Source of the DNA: Sphingomonas sp. QA11
GTDB taxonomy: Bacteria > Pseudomonadota > Alphaproteobacteria > Sphingomonadales > Sphingomonadaceae
Length of the DNA: 64,000 nucleotides
Direction of reading: 5' to 3'
Assembly: GCF_028473665.1 (NCBI RefSeq)
Contig: NZ_CP098774.1
Coordinates: 806,001-870,000, forward strand
The stretch's first letter is position 1. Each line of letters starts with the position of its first letter. A program made the translations under genes and the position numbers. The notes below the pieces were generated by a model that saw only the letters and a list, made by a program, of their open reading frames with translations, made no database searches and was not told where the DNA came from. Of this stretch, positions 63,272 through 64,000 are shown in pieces.

Positions 63272-64000
63272 CAGGCGTCCCTTGGCTTGACGGTCATCGT
63301 CGTCGGCGACTGGCCATGCGCGCCGATCACGTCGCGATTCTGTTCGTGGAACGTCTGCCCGCGCTTGCCGACGGCGTTGGATGCGGCGCCATACATCTGG
63401 AAGATCCAGTTCGTGTTGCGCGGCAGCACGATATGTTCGGCTGAATTCTCCATCGTCACGGTGTCGCCGCCGCTCTTCATCAGCACGCCCGCCCAATGGA
63501 CGTTGTAGGTGACCTGAACGGTGCCGTCGCCTCGCCTGATGTTCTTGGGCGCACCGCCCGTTGAAATGGCGAATGCCTGACCGGGCTCGGGAGTGGCATA
63601 GCGGTTGATCTGCGCCCGCTGCTCGAAAGTGTCCTTCTCGGCGGGGGTCAGCTTCTCGTAGGACGCGACGATAAGGTCGTCGATTTGTTTCAGCGTCGGT
63701 ATGATGGTTGGCGCGATCAGTTGGATCAGGTCTCTGATCTTGTTCACCTCGACAGTGATCCTTGTCTCTGCCTGTTTGAAAGCCTGCTCCCGTGCGGCGA
63801 AACCGCCGCCGAGGGGATCCATGTCTTGCAGTTGGCGTCGTTCTTCTAAAAGCTCGGGAAGGTCGACGGTTCTAATCTCGGTCATCCGTTCCTGGGCATG
63901 GCGGAACGCGTTGATGGGCTTGTCGAGTTGGCGCAATCTCGCAAGGTCGATCAGGTTGCGTTTGCTCGGGCCGACGCCGACGAAGCTGAAAAAGCTCGGG
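63271..64000 (-). CDS. Putative toxin-like protein, C-terminal part (5' end outside window)
   Basis: The frame is open to the right edge; the last 242 residues are visible. A helical region (LARLRQLDKPINAFRHAQER, ELLEERRQLQDMD) leads to a C-terminal domain with GQAFAISTGGAPKNIRR, TYNVHWAGVLMKSGGDTVTMENSAE, WIFQMYG and GQTFHEQN. The order His (VHWAG) ... Glu-Asn (TMENS) resembles the His/Asn half of a papain-like hydrolase seen in DUF4157-linked proteins; a catalytic Cys would lie upstream or outside the window. Assignment is tentative. Confidence 0.5.
   Translation of the reverse strand, partial: PSFFSFVGVGPSKRNLIDLARLRQLDKPINAFRHAQERMTEIRTVDLPELLEERRQLQDMDPLGGGFAAREQAFKQAETRITVEVNKIRDLIQLIAPTIIPTLKQIDDLIVASYEKLTPAEKDTFEQRAQINRYATPEPGQAFAISTGGAPKNIRRGDGTVQVTYNVHWAGVLMKSGGDTVTMENSAEHIVLPRNTNWIFQMYGAASNAVGKRGQTFHEQNRDVIGAHGQSPTTMTVKPRDA

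Overview
The window reads as chromosomal DNA of a GC-rich alphaproteobacterium, most likely a sphingomonad (Sphingomonas or a close relative). The grounds are the strong G/C bias at third codon positions, several long TonB-dependent receptors, a DUF2794 gene, a PstA with the alphaproteobacterial N-terminal extension, and intergenic palindromes of the type common in sphingomonads. I see no rRNA, tRNA, CRISPR array, insertion sequence or prophage. Apart from a few gaps the strand is densely coding.

Layout. (1) 1-5150, minus strand: part of an ABC-transporter-dependent capsule locus (kpsS-like, glycosyltransferase, kpsM, kpsE, then a TPR protein cut by the window edge). (2) 5.9-14.8 kb: an OmpH/Skp-like protein, then a TetR regulator divergent from a TonB receptor, esterase, amidase and ABC exporter, which look like one uptake and degradation or export module. 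(3) 15-27 kb: housekeeping and stress genes: a small lipoprotein, an MpaB-like oxygenase, an unlisted 57-residue membrane peptide, an LplT-like transporter divergent from pgsA-moaD-moaE, a fasciclin protein, oxyR divergent from ahpC-ahpD, a TauE/SafE permease divergent from cysE, DUF2794, a DUF2157-like membrane protein under a striking operator/promoter, and an SDR dehydrogenase. (4) 27.2-34.3 kb: a complete phosphate-starvation operon in the order phoR-pstS-pstC-pstA-pstB-phoU-phoB on the minus strand, with a three-unit Pho box overlapping the 3' end of phoR. (5) 34.4-37 kb: an HPr-kinase-related cassette (Tat-signal protein, PqqD-like chaperone, HprK-related kinase A, nucleotidyltransferase), probably an uncharacterised peptide- or protein-modifying system. 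(6) 37-42 kb: a lipoprotein, VanZ-like, gph, glmU and glmS. (7) 42.2-48 kb: an orphan B12-binding radical SAM RiPP-type methyltransferase with no obvious precursor, a secreted unknown, a serine hydrolase and an AraC regulator. (8) 48.1-57.8 kb: an organosulfur operon (aldo/keto reductase, TauD-like dioxygenase, ssuA, ssuC, ssuB, flavin monooxygenase, FMN reductase) divergent from a TonB receptor. (9) 57.8-61.7 kb: a glycine-rich TonB receptor divergent from a ROK fructokinase-like gene. (10) 61.7-64 kb: three minus-strand genes resembling the cargo or polymorphic-toxin families found with DUF4157 and extracellular contractile injection systems; the last runs off the window.

The best candidates for undescribed biology are the HprK/PqqD cassette (34.4-37 kb), the orphan RiPP radical SAM enzyme (42.2-44.3 kb) and the injection-system-like triad at the right edge. 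All product calls come from reading motifs and gene context; no database search was run.
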